Shown here: piece by piece, positions 1 to 7,411 of the stretch | Layout of the letters: each line of letters starts with the position of its first letter | Position numbering within the stretch: the first letter of the stretch is position 1 | Source of the DNA: Bacteroidales bacterium UBA5833 | Lineage (GTDB): Bacteria; Bacteroidota; Bacteroidia; Bacteroidales; Lentimicrobiaceae | Length of the DNA: 20,225 nt | NCBI GenBank assembly: GCA_002433025.1 | Contig: DJGZ01000052.1 | Coordinates: 1-20,225, forward strand | Reading direction: 5' to 3' | Translations under genes and position numbers: made by a program | Notes under the pieces: generated by a model | What the model was told of the DNA's origin: nothing | The model's database searches: none | What the model saw: only the letters and a program-made list of their open reading frames with translations

Positions 1-65
1 CACATCAAATAAGGATTTGCCTTTGTTACCTACAAAAGCGATTTTCTAAAAAAATATCCGAAATA

Positions 66-96
66 TTTGTCTGCTTCAGAATAGTTACTATCTTTG
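66..96 (+). promoter_or_regulatory. Bacteroidota-type promoter of rpmH
   Basis: TTTG at 66-69 is followed by exactly 19 bases and then TATCTTTG at 89-96. This is a full match to the known Bacteroidota housekeeping promoter TTTG-N19-TAnnTTTG. Transcription would start about 5-8 bases downstream, near 102, leaving a leader of roughly 15 bases before the rpmH start codon at 117. Confidence 0.85.
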
Positions 97-116
97 CAGT
101 CCCAAAAAACAAGAAT

Positions 117-275
117 ATGAGTAAGAGAACATTTCAACCATCACAGAGGAAGAGAAGGAACAAACATGGTTTCAGGGAGAGAATGGCATCTGCCAATGGC
201 CGCAGGGTTCTTGCTGCACGCAGGGCCAAGGGAAGAAAAAAACTGACGGTTTCGGACGAAGCCAAGCACAAATAA
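117..275 (+). CDS. rpmH: Large ribosomal subunit protein L34
   Basis: A 52-residue, highly basic protein that is part of the 50S subunit. The N-terminus MSKRTFQPSQRKRRNKHGFR and the following ERMASANGRRVLAARRAKGR are the L34 signature. The family is normally 44-54 residues long; the extra C-terminal tail (KKLTVSDEAKHK) is common in Bacteroidota. It has its own consensus promoter just upstream and an intrinsic terminator just downstream, so it appears to be a single-gene transcript. In many bacteria rpmH sits next to rnpA and yidC near the replication origin, but none of those is seen here. The identification is secure from sequence alone. Confidence 0.97.
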   Translation: MSKRTFQPSQRKRRNKHGFRERMASANGRRVLAARRAKGRKKLTVSDEAKHK

Positions 276-314
276 TATCTGATGCGGCCCTGAGCCGTAA
301 CATCATATTCCGGG

Positions 315-346
315 AAGGAGGTAATTCACATTGCCTCCTTTTCTTA
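315..346 (+). terminator. Intrinsic terminator after rpmH
   Basis: An inverted repeat AAGGAGGTAA (315-324) and TTGCCTCCTT (331-340) can form a 10-bp stem with one G-U pair and a 6-base loop. It is followed by a short T-rich stretch (TTCTTAT). It lies 40 bases after the rpmH stop and separates rpmH from the membrane-protein genes that follow. The T-tract is weak, so termination may be incomplete. Confidence 0.75.
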
Positions 347-424
347 TATCAGCATATGGCAGAGACCTTACACCAAACGACCACGCTACCGGTATCCGGA
401 CCACACGGATTCACCAAAAAAGTT

Positions 425-432
425 TAACTTCG
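425..432 (+). promoter_or_regulatory. Weak -7 box candidate before the DUF4834 gene
   Basis: TAACTTCG at 425-432 differs by one base from TAnnTTTG and stands 31 bases before the ATG at 464. There is no TTTG at the expected upstream spacing. It is offered only because the rpmH terminator upstream means the next operon needs a start somewhere in 341-463. Confidence 0.3.
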
Positions 433-463
433 CAAACCTAACCCGCACCATTTGCTTATCACC

Positions 464-721
464 ATGGGCCTTCTCCGTTTCTTTTTAATCATATTTTCTA
501 TTTACCTGACCTTCAGGGTATTAACTACGTATATCTTCCCATGGCTCGTTAAACGTTCGGTAAGAAAGTACCAGGAAAGGTTTTATGAGCAAAATCCTCA
601 CCTGAAACCTGACCAACCTCGAAAAGATGGGCAGGTAACCATTGAGAAGGTAGGCCGGGAAGAATCGGGAAATGTGCCTGAGAACATAGGTGAATACACT
701 GAATACGAAGACATTAAGTAA
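464..721 (+). CDS. Small DUF4834-family membrane protein
   Basis: An 85-residue protein with one N-terminal membrane segment (about residues 3-28), then a basic stretch (KRSVRKYQERF) and a polar, acidic C-terminal tail ending IGEYTEYEDIK. Length, order of parts and the closing "IG-[DE]Y-x-[DE]YE" motif fit DUF4834, a family of unknown function found mainly in Bacteroidota. The reading frame could begin at a TTG at 452, but the ATG at 464 gives the usual MGLLRF start directly before the membrane segment, so I chose 464. The topology suggests an inner-membrane anchor with a cytoplasmic tail. It is followed after 23 bases by the YfhO gene, probably in the same transcript. No enzymatic motif is visible. 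Confidence 0.8.
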   Translation: MGLLRFFLIIFSIYLTFRVLTTYIFPWLVKRSVRKYQERFYEQNPHLKPDQPRKDGQVTIEKVGREESGNVPENIGEYTEYEDIK

Positions 722-744
722 ACACTAACCTTTTCAGTTTAACT

Positions 745-3192
745 ATGAAAATTACAAACCTGAAACAGTATTTCCCGCACCTTGCTGTGGTGCTGATTTT
801 CCTGGTGGTTATCATGGCCTATTTCAGTCCCCTGCTTGAAGGGAAACGACTCAGGCAGCCCGATATCACCAACTGGAAAGGAATGTCGAAAGAAATCGTT
901 GATTACCGCGCCAAAACCGGTGAAGAAGCGCTCTGGACCAATTCCATGTTCGGAGGCATGCCGGCCTACCAGATTTCCGTTGAATATAAGGGCAACCTGA
1001 TCCGCCATATTGATAATATCTTTAAATTCGGGCTCCCCCACCCTGCCAACCTTGTATTTATTTACCTGATTGGCTTTTTCATTTTGCTGATGGTACTGAA
1101 GGTCGACCCCTGGCTCGCGCTGGCCGGCTCAGTCGCCTTCGCTTTCTCCTCGTATTTTTTCATCATCCTTGAAGCCGGACACAACAGCAAGGCCCACGCC
1201 ATCGGCTATATGGCGCCCGTGTTGGCCGGTATCATACTCACATACAGGGGAAAACACCTTGCCGGGATGCTGATAACCTCCCTCTTCCTGGCCCTTGAAC
1301 TGAGGGCAAACCACCTGCAGATCACCTACTATCTGATGATGATGGTGATCATTCTCGGAATCAGTGAACTCATCGTATCCATCAGGCAGAAAACAATTCC
1401 CGCATTTCTGAAAGCAACCGGACTTCTTTTCATTGCTGCATTTCTGGCACTCAGCACCAATATTACCAATATCTGGGCAACCTGGGAATACGGAAAGGAT
1501 ACCATCCGCGGGAAAAGTGAACTAAGCTCCGATCCCGGTAACCGCACCACAGGGCTGGACAAGGATTATGCCACCCAATGGAGTTACGGAAAAGCAGAAA
1601 CATTCACCCTGATGATTCCCAATACCAAAGGCGGAGCCACAGGGAGCCTTGGCAACAACCGGAAGGCAATGGAAAAAGTTGATCCGATGTTTTCTCAGGC
1701 TGTTGCAGGCCAAAATCATTACTGGGGAGACCAGCCCTTTACTTCAGGCCCCGTTTATGCAGGTGCAATCATGGTATTCCTCTTTATCCTCGGGCTCTTT
1801 ATCCTCAAAGGACATCTGCGCTGGTGGCTGCTGGCCGTAACCATACTTTCAGTGATGCTTTCCTGGGGAAAGAATTTCATGCCGCTCACCGATTTTTTCC
1901 TGCATTATATTCCCGGATATAACAAGTTCAGGGCTGTATCCATGATCCTGGTTATTGCAGATCTTGCAATACCTCTCCTGGGTATTCTCACATTGAAGGA
2001 AATCATTGAGAAACCCACGATTATCCGTGAAAAACAAAAGCAGTTTTATCTAACATTGGGGCTAACCGGAGGACTTGCTTTGGTTTTTTACCTCATGCCA
2101 CAAGCGTTTTTCAACTTCCTGAGCGGAATGGAACAGGCGGCCATCACCGAACAACGGGCAACACTCGACAGCAGCCAGATTGCGCAGTTCGACAGCCTCA
2201 TCAATAACCTGGAAGCCGCCCGGGTATCCATTTTCAAATCTGATGCCATCAGGAGTTTCTTTTTTATTCTGCTTGCGTCAACCCTGATCTGGCTCTACGG
2301 CAGCAAAAAAATCAAATCCGGCGTTCTCACCGTTTCGGTCATATTCCTGATTGCCATAGATATGATCCCAATAGCAAACCGTTACCTTAACAATGACAAC
2401 TTTGTCAGCAAAACTCAGGTAAATAATCCATTCGCGGCAACAGAAGCCGATAAAATCATTCTGAAAGACACAGACCCCAACTTCAGGGTATTCAATACCA
2501 CGGTAAGTACTTTTCAGGATGCCAGCACGTCTTACTTCCATAAAAGTATCGGAGGCTATCATGGCGCCAAACTCCGCAGATACCAGGAACTGATTGACCA
2601 TCATATCAGCAAAGGCAATGAGAATGTATTGAACATGCTCAATACCAGATACTTTATCCTGAATGATGCCAATCGGCAGCCTGTTGTACAAATAAACATG
2701 GATGCCGCCGGGCACGCCTGGTTTGTAAATACCTGGAAAATGGTTGAAAATGCAGATCAGGAGATTGATGCACTTACGAACTTTTCGCCTGAATCCACTG
2801 CCATTGTTGACAAACGGTTTGCACAGCAACTCAGCGGATTTTCATCCATGCCCGACACCAACGCATTCATTAAACTCACTGAATATCAACCTAATAAACT
2901 AATTTATAAATACCAGGCTGCAACCGATCAACTTGCCGTATTCTCTGAAATTTATTACGATAAAGGCTGGAAGGCATTTATTGACGGCAAACCCGCCCTT
3001 TATTTCCGTGCTGACTATGTGCTCCGGGCTATGGTTGTACCGGCGGGCTCACATGAAATTGAGTTCAGGTTCGAGCCCAGGGTCTATTTTACCGGCGAGA
3101 AAATCTCATTTGCCGGATCATTGTTGCTGATTCTGATGATGCTTGGCTATGCCGGCAATGAGATCAGAAAGAATTTTAGAAAAAAAGCATAA
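745..3192 (+). CDS. YfhO-family polytopic membrane protein (putative GT-C type glycosyltransferase)
   Basis: An 815-residue protein with a first membrane segment at about 12-31 and a large extracytoplasmic loop (33-95) carrying RQPDITNWKG and LWTNSMFGGMPAYQ. A long run of further membrane segments follows, then a soluble C-terminal part (about 560-780) and one last membrane helix (about 785-805). This architecture and the loop motif match the Bacteroidota YfhO family. In Firmicutes, YfhO proteins are proposed GT-C enzymes that move a lipid-carried sugar onto teichoic acid. The acceptor in Bacteroidota is unknown, and D40 in the first loop would be the natural catalytic candidate. The gene stands directly before a glycosyltransferase and a UDP-GlcNAc 2-epimerase, which agrees with a role in surface glycan modification, but this is inference. 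Confidence 0.82.
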   Translation: MKITNLKQYFPHLAVVLIFLVVIMAYFSPLLEGKRLRQPDITNWKGMSKEIVDYRAKTGEEALWTNSMFGGMPAYQISVEYKGNLIRHIDNIFKFGLPHPANLVFIYLIGFFILLMVLKVDPWLALAGSVAFAFSSYFFIILEAGHNSKAHAIGYMAPVLAGIILTYRGKHLAGMLITSLFLALELRANHLQITYYLMMMVIILGISELIVSIRQKTIPAFLKATGLLFIAAFLALSTNITNIWATWEYGKDTIRGKSELSSDPGNRTTGLDKDYATQWSYGKAETFTLMIPNTKGGATGSLGNNRKAMEKVDPMFSQAVAGQNHYWGDQPFTSGPVYAGAIMVFLFILGLFILKGHLRWWLLAVTILSVMLSWGKNFMPLTDFFLHYIPGYNKFRAVSMILVIADLAIPLLGILTLKEIIEKPTIIREKQKQFYLTLGLTGGLALVFYLMPQAFFNFLSGMEQAAITEQRATLDSSQIAQFDSLINNLEAARVSIFKSDAIRSFFFILLASTLIWLYGSKKIKSGVLTVSVIFLIAIDMIPIANRYLNNDNFVSKTQVNNPFAATEADKIILKDTDPNFRVFNTTVSTFQDASTSYFHKSIGGYHGAKLRRYQELIDHHISKGNENVLNMLNTRYFILNDANRQPVVQINMDAAGHAWFVNTWKMVENADQEIDALTNFSPESTAIVDKRFAQQLSGFSSMPDTNAFIKLTEYQPNKLIYKYQAATDQLAVFSEIYYDKGWKAFIDGKPALYFRADYVLRAMVVPAGSHEIEFRFEPRVYFTGEKISFAGSLLLILMMLGYAGNEIRKNFRKKA

Positions 3193-3203
3193 AAATCTAC
3201 AGC

Positions 3204-4514
3204 TTGCGTAAAGTACTGATCATTACCTATTACTGGCCGCCCAGCGGAGGTGCAGGAGTTCAGCGATGGCTGAAATTCGTGAAATACCTACGCCTTTATG
3301 GCTGGGAGCCGTTGGTTTACACACCTGAAAATCCGGAGCCGCCTGCCTTCGATGATTCGCTGAGCCGTGAGGTACCGGAAGACATCACGGTCATCAAACA
3401 TCCCATCTGGGAGCCATACGACTTTTACAGAAAACTTATCGGTGCCCGGAAAGATGAGCGCATCAATGCCGGCTTCCTCAGTGAGGAACGTAAACCAGGC
3501 AAGGCACAGAAGTTTTCGATCTGGATGAGGGGAAATTTTTTCATTCCTGATGCACGGAAATTCTGGATCAGGCCATCCATAAAGTTTCTGACGAAATACC
3601 TGAAGGATCATCCGGTTGATGCCGTTGTATCCACCGGGCCGCCGCACTCCATGCATATGATCGCACTGGGCGTCAAAAAAAAGACAGGTCTTCCCTGGCT
3701 GGCCGATTTCCGTGATCCCTGGACCAACATTGACTTTTACGATCAACTGATGCTGAGCGGGTTTGCCGACCGCAAACACAGGCGTATGGAACAACAGGTA
3801 ATCAAACATGCCGACCGGCTGGTGACAGTAAGCCGGAACTGGGAGGCTGATTTTAAGCGCCTGGGGGCCAGCCGTACAGAGGTTATCACCAATGGTTACG
3901 ACCCGGCAGATTTCCCGGAAATTCCGGCTATAAAGCCCGAATCGTTTACCATCACGCACATTGGCTCCCTCAACAGGGACCGGAATCCGGATTTCCTCTG
4001 GAAAGTACTCGGGGAGATGGCGGAAACAGATGAAAATTTCAGCAACAGACTGCGCTTACGTTTTGTGGGTAAAACCGACATCAGCGTGTTTGAATCGCTC
4101 GAAAAGTACAGCCTGCGAAAGTATGCCGAAAAAACCGATTACCTGCCGCACGGGGAAGCGCTGAAAGTTTCAGCCTCCTCAGCGGTATTGCTGCTGCTGA
4201 TCAACAATACCCCCAACGCCCTGGGCATCATTCCCGGCAAAGTGTTTGAATACCTGGCATCGGGCAGGCCGGTGCTTTGTATCGGCCCTCCCGGGGGCGA
4301 CAGCGCCGGCATTATCCGAGAATCCCATGCCGGGCCTGTAGTTGATTTTGACGATGAATCCGGATTAAAACATGCGCTTTCCGGCCTCTTTGAATCCTAT
4401 CAGGGAGAGAGAGAGCGCTTATCGCATGACGCCATCAATAAGTATTCACGTAAAAGCCTTACCGGCGACATTGCGCGCATACTAAACGAGATTATAAAAC
4501 ACGAAACTGAATAG
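3204..4514 (+). CDS. GT-B glycosyltransferase, family 4-like
   Basis: A 436-residue cytosolic or membrane-associated transferase. The N-terminal domain opens with KVLIITYYWPPSGGAGVQR (about 3-21), the usual glycine-rich acceptor-side start of GT4-like enzymes. The C-terminal domain starts near THIGSLNRDRNPDF (about 252) and holds IPGKVFEYLASGRPVL near 345-357, with the glutamate that contacts the donor nucleotide sugar. The only possible start is TTG at 3204: the frame has a stop at 3177 and no ATG, GTG or CTG between, while the conserved N-terminus begins at the second codon. It lies 11 bases after yfhO and 1 base before the epimerase, so it is co-transcribed. Donor and acceptor cannot be told from sequence; the neighbouring epimerase makes a UDP-ManNAc-derived donor possible. 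Confidence 0.85.
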   Translation: MRKVLIITYYWPPSGGAGVQRWLKFVKYLRLYGWEPLVYTPENPEPPAFDDSLSREVPEDITVIKHPIWEPYDFYRKLIGARKDERINAGFLSEERKPGKAQKFSIWMRGNFFIPDARKFWIRPSIKFLTKYLKDHPVDAVVSTGPPHSMHMIALGVKKKTGLPWLADFRDPWTNIDFYDQLMLSGFADRKHRRMEQQVIKHADRLVTVSRNWEADFKRLGASRTEVITNGYDPADFPEIPAIKPESFTITHIGSLNRDRNPDFLWKVLGEMAETDENFSNRLRLRFVGKTDISVFESLEKYSLRKYAEKTDYLPHGEALKVSASSAVLLLLINNTPNALGIIPGKVFEYLASGRPVLCIGPPGGDSAGIIRESHAGPVVDFDDESGLKHALSGLFESYQGERERLSHDAINKYSRKSLTGDIARILNEIIKHETE

Positions 4515-4515
4515 T

Positions 4516-5616
4516 ATGAAGCCTGTTAAAGTCCTTATCATCGCCGGCGCCCGGCCGAATTTCATGAAGATCGCGCCCATTATGCATGCCATGCGTAAGT
4601 CATCAAAACTGGAACCGATACTGGTACATACCGGGCAGCATTATGATGTGAAGATGTCGGATACTTTTTTCGATGAACTGAACATCCCCCGTCCCGACAT
4701 CTCCCTGGAAGTCGGCTCAGATACCCATGCCCGGCAGGTGGCAAAAATCATGGAACGCTTTGAACCGGTATGTGACGAACAAAAACCGCAGGCCATCCTG
4801 GTGGTGGGCGATGTAAATTCAACCATGGCATGCAGTATAGTTGCCGCGAAGAAAGAGATCAAAATCATACATGTGGAGGCGGGCATCCGCAGCCGCGACC
4901 GCTCCATGCCTGAAGAGATCAACCGGATGGTAACGGATGCCATCACCGATATTCTGATGCCGCCTTCGCGGGATGCGGTCGACAACCTGCTGGCGGAGGG
5001 ACATGCGCCTGAAAAAATCCACCTTGTGGGCAATATCATGATTGATACGCTGCTTGAATCCAAAGACCGGATCAACAAATCGGAGATTCTTAAAACCCTG
5101 AACCTTCAGGCGGGAAATTTTGTATCGCTTACCCTGCACCGTCCTTCCAATGTCGATAACATTGATAATTTCAGGAAGATACTGGCAGCACTTGAAATCA
5201 TTCAGCAGGAGTTGCCCATCGTCTTCCCGATACACCCCAGAACCAGAAAGATGATCTCTGAATTTGGTCTGGAGGACTATGTAGTTTCAATGAAAAACCT
5301 GATACTGACTGATCCGTTAGGCTACTTCGACTTTGGTAAACTGATTTCCGCCTCCCGCTTCGTGCTGACCGACAGCGGCGGCATACAGGAAGAAACCACC
5401 ATTTACGGCATTCCCTGCATTACCCTGCGTGAAAACACCGAACGACCGGTTACCGTTTGGGAGGGAACCAATGAACTTGCGGGTTGCGATACCGAAACAA
5501 TCATTGCCCTTGCCCGCCAGATACTTGACGGTAACTGGAAAAAGGGGAGAATCCCCGAATTGTGGGATGGAGCTGCGGCCGGAAGAATTATCAGTATTCT
5601 GGAAGAAGTTTTGTAA
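4516..5616 (+). CDS. wecB: UDP-N-acetylglucosamine 2-epimerase (non-hydrolysing)
   Basis: A 366-residue enzyme that interconverts UDP-GlcNAc and UDP-ManNAc, the entry step to ManNAc-containing surface glycans. Visible landmarks are IAGARPNFMKIAP (9-21), TGQHYD (39-44), GDVNST (98-103), HVEAGIRSRDRSMPEEINR (119-137), LTLHRPSNVDN (H208) and DSGGIQEE (286-293). By comparison with the E. coli enzyme, D99, E121, E134 and H208 fall at the catalytic positions, so the protein looks active. The motif pattern is that of the WecB/MnaA branch rather than hydrolysing NeuC, although the two are related and I could not align them. The ATG at 4516 comes one base after the TAG of the upstream glycosyltransferase, implying translational coupling. 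Confidence 0.92.
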   Translation: MKPVKVLIIAGARPNFMKIAPIMHAMRKSSKLEPILVHTGQHYDVKMSDTFFDELNIPRPDISLEVGSDTHARQVAKIMERFEPVCDEQKPQAILVVGDVNSTMACSIVAAKKEIKIIHVEAGIRSRDRSMPEEINRMVTDAITDILMPPSRDAVDNLLAEGHAPEKIHLVGNIMIDTLLESKDRINKSEILKTLNLQAGNFVSLTLHRPSNVDNIDNFRKILAALEIIQQELPIVFPIHPRTRKMISEFGLEDYVVSMKNLILTDPLGYFDFGKLISASRFVLTDSGGIQEETTIYGIPCITLRENTERPVTVWEGTNELAGCDTETIIALARQILDGNWKKGRIPELWDGAAAGRIISILEEVL

Positions 5617-5622
5617 TTTCAT

Positions 5623-5668
5623 ACTGCAATTAATGCAGTGCTTCATGCTGTTTCCCGTAAGCGGGAAA
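5623..5668 (+). other. Two adjacent small hairpins between the epimerase and acyltransferase genes
   Basis: ACTGCA (5623-5628) pairs with TGCAGT (5634-5639) around a 5-base loop, and TTTCCCG (5651-5657) pairs with CGGGAAA (5662-5668) around a 4-base loop. Neither is followed by a T-run, so they are not ordinary intrinsic terminators. They fill most of the 75-base gap in an otherwise tightly packed operon and could be an RNA processing or stability element. The function is unknown. Confidence 0.5.
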
Positions 5669-5691
5669 TCCTGAAAAACCAAGACCTGACT

Positions 5692-6336
5692 ATGAAACAT
5701 TTCCTTTGGGTTACCCTTCAGCGCCTGCTCAACCCCTCCTGCACCATTCATGCAGCAGGCATTTGCCGTCATGTGAAGCTCGGGCGAGGCGTTACTGTTG
5801 GTCATGGATCTCATATCTGCGCCGGTCGTATCGGCAAATACACCTACATCAACAAATACTGCCTGATCGACAGGAATACCGCCTCCATAGGAAACTTCTG
5901 CTCCATTGCATACGGAGTAAAAATCGGCCTGGGAAACCATCCGGATAGTTGGGTAAGCACCCATCCTTTTGCTTATGACAGTAAATATGGATTTGTTAAA
6001 ACCAGTAAAACTTTCACCGGACAGGTATCAGCGCCGTGCGTGATCGGGCATGATGTCTGGATCGGGGCCAATGCCGTGATTCTGGCGGGAGTAAAAGTTG
6101 GCAACGGCGCTATTATCGGGGCCAATTCGCTGGTGAACAAAGATGTTGAACCATACAGCATCGTTGCAGGAAGCCCTGCCAGACATATCCGGTACCGTTT
6201 CGACGAAAAAACCATAGCAGCATTGCAGCAAACTGCATGGTGGGAATGGGAGGATACAAAAATCAGGTCCCGGATTCTGGAATTCGACAATCCGGAAGCC
6301 ATTATCAGGAATATGGGTGATCAAGCAAACGGCTGA
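5692..6336 (+). CDS. Hexapeptide-repeat acyltransferase (CatB/XAT-like left-handed beta-helix)
   Basis: A 214-residue protein. Residues 25-160 are built of imperfect hexapeptide turns ([LIV]-G-x-x), including VGHGSHI, IGNFCSI, IGHDVWIGANAVIL and VGNGAIIGANSLV. The segment GNHPDSWVSTHPF (81-93) is the hallmark of xenobiotic/CatB-type acetyltransferases; H83 matches the catalytic histidine. DVWIG (121-125) and AGSPAR (159-164) complete the family pattern. Such enzymes transfer an acetyl group from acetyl-CoA; in glycan clusters the acceptor is usually a sugar. The frame is open from a GTG at 5638, but the region before 5692 is hairpin-rich and unlike the family, so the ATG at 5692 is preferred. 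The 3' end overlaps the convergent dehydrogenase gene by 32 bases. Confidence 0.88.
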   Translation: MKHFLWVTLQRLLNPSCTIHAAGICRHVKLGRGVTVGHGSHICAGRIGKYTYINKYCLIDRNTASIGNFCSIAYGVKIGLGNHPDSWVSTHPFAYDSKYGFVKTSKTFTGQVSAPCVIGHDVWIGANAVILAGVKVGNGAIIGANSLVNKDVEPYSIVAGSPARHIRYRFDEKTIAALQQTAWWEWEDTKIRSRILEFDNPEAIIRNMGDQANG

Positions 6337-7294
6337 CAAACAATGAGATTTTATAAGAGCCGTTAAATACCTTGTTCAGTTCGTTCATCAGGAAATAATC
6401 CTTCTCCGGCATACCCAACCTTTGCAGTTCACTTACAAAGATATTGACTGAAATTTTCCCTTCCAGTACAACCTTATCAGAGATACCACTGGTAAAATAG
6501 CCCTTTCCGATAAGCAGTCCCAGGGTGCGGTTGCGACTGAGGTCGTTGAGGGCGGTAAGTCCGAAATCACCGATACCGCAATACCTGAATAACGTCTCCT
6601 CGCGGCCTCCGTAATAAAGCAGCACCCTGCGCATTTCATCAAAGGCTTTGGTAAATATAAGAAACCTCAGATTGGGAGAGTCAAAATGCGCATCAACAAT
6701 GCCAATAAGAATGGCATAAATATTTTTCAGGATGCTCAGGGTCTCCACGCCTTTGATATCGGTGGAAAAATCAGTGTAAATGGTTGTTCCGCTGAAGATC
6801 TGTTTCAACTGAAGATAAACCGCTTCATTCGCTGCGCCCACCGTCATGGCGGTCGGGATATGGTTGATCATTTCCCTCGCAAAGGTGGGCCCTTTCAGGG
6901 TACAGACCGGGCTGCCTGCAACTTCAAGCAGGTTTTCAACAATGGTCTTATTGTCTTTACCAAACCCTTTGGCCAGATTTACCAGCAGTACTCCGGGTTT
7001 AAGCCATTCTCTGATACCGGTGATATAAGGAACAACGGCAACAGAAGGAATCGCAACAAAAACTACGTCCGCATTTTTCAGCACACTGTTGTCTGTGGTG
7101 GCTTTCAGACCGGGAGCCAGGCGGATCATCGGAAAATAAGCCGGATTGATATGCTTTGTATTGATATCCTTAACAACGGGTTCTTCTATTGAGAGCAGGG
7201 TGACATCGAGACCGGGCTTGGCCGCCAGGATATGGCCAAGCGCCGTTCCAAGCGTTCCGGCTCCGGCGATGCAGATGACAGGATGTTCATTCAT
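6305..7294 (-). CDS. gpsA: NAD(P)-dependent glycerol-3-phosphate dehydrogenase family protein (GpsA-like)
   Basis: A 329-residue Rossmann-fold protein. GAGTLGTALG (11-20) is the dinucleotide-binding loop and AIPSVAV (81-87) the following strand. NLAKGFG (106-112) and LKGPTFARE (133-141) mark the active-site side, KGVETLSILKNIYAI (181-195) holds the catalytic lysine K190, GIGDFGLT (240-247) has D243 and SRNRTLGLLIGKG (253-265) the phosphate-binding arginine. GpsA makes sn-glycerol 3-phosphate from dihydroxyacetone phosphate. The protein is divergent: L15 stands where most GpsA have Trp, and ETLSILKN replaces the usual E-L-x-G-A-L-K-N. A second copy with a glycan role, rather than the phospholipid enzyme, is therefore possible. 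A longer start (ATG at 7348) is rejected because the promoter box at 7313-7320 lies inside it. The gene is divergent from the nonulosonate operon. Confidence 0.85.
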   Translation of the reverse strand: MNEHPVICIAGAGTLGTALGHILAAKPGLDVTLLSIEEPVVKDINTKHINPAYFPMIRLAPGLKATTDNSVLKNADVVFVAIPSVAVVPYITGIREWLKPGVLLVNLAKGFGKDNKTIVENLLEVAGSPVCTLKGPTFAREMINHIPTAMTVGAANEAVYLQLKQIFSGTTIYTDFSTDIKGVETLSILKNIYAILIGIVDAHFDSPNLRFLIFTKAFDEMRRVLLYYGGREETLFRYCGIGDFGLTALNDLSRNRTLGLLIGKGYFTSGISDKVVLEGKISVNIFVSELQRLGMPEKDYFLMNELNKVFNGSYKISLFVSRLLDHPYS

Positions 7295-7312
7295 TCGTTT
7301 CGGATTAGAAGG

Positions 7313-7320
7313 CAAAGATA
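7313..7320 (-). promoter_or_regulatory. -7 promoter box of the GpsA-like gene
   Basis: On the minus strand, 7320 to 7313 reads TATCTTTG, a full TAnnTTTG match and the same octamer as at rpmH. No clear TTTG stands at the -33 spacing. The predicted start near 7307 gives a leader of about a dozen bases to the ATG at 7294 and excludes the ATG at 7348. Confidence 0.65.
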
Positions 7321-7381
7321 CAATTTTGATAAACTCCTGACCGTTCATGGGAACCGCAGATTCCCGCTAAGGTTTTGTTCG

Positions 7382-7389
7382 TATCTTTG
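7382..7389 (+). promoter_or_regulatory. -7 promoter box of the nonulosonate operon
   Basis: TATCTTTG at 7382-7389 matches TAnnTTTG and lies 22 bases before the ATG at 7412. The -33 region (about 7359-7362, GATT) is poor. It is back to back with the minus-strand box at 7313-7320, 61 bases away, so both directions could respond to one regulator. Confidence 0.65.
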
Positions 7390-7411
7390 CTTTGTAATAT
7401 TTTCAGTACAG

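Noticed and set aside
1..60. A possible leftward promoter at the left edge
   Set aside because: A TTTG is present on the minus strand, but no TAnnTTTG stands at the right spacing and no gene is visible.
2278..2829. A 183-codon minus-strand frame inside the YfhO gene
   Set aside because: Shadow of the coding strand; no promoter or family features.
3288..3959. A 223-codon minus-strand frame inside the GT4-type gene
   Set aside because: It is antisense to a well-supported gene and has no recognisable motif.
5638..5691. GTG start at 5638 for the acyltransferase
   Set aside because: The extra 18 residues come from the hairpin region and do not resemble the family; the ATG at 5692 is preferred.
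7295..7348. An 18-codon N-terminal extension of the GpsA-like protein from the ATG at 7348
   Set aside because: A TATCTTTG promoter box on the same strand (7313-7320) lies inside the extension, and the Rossmann motif begins directly after the ATG at 7294.
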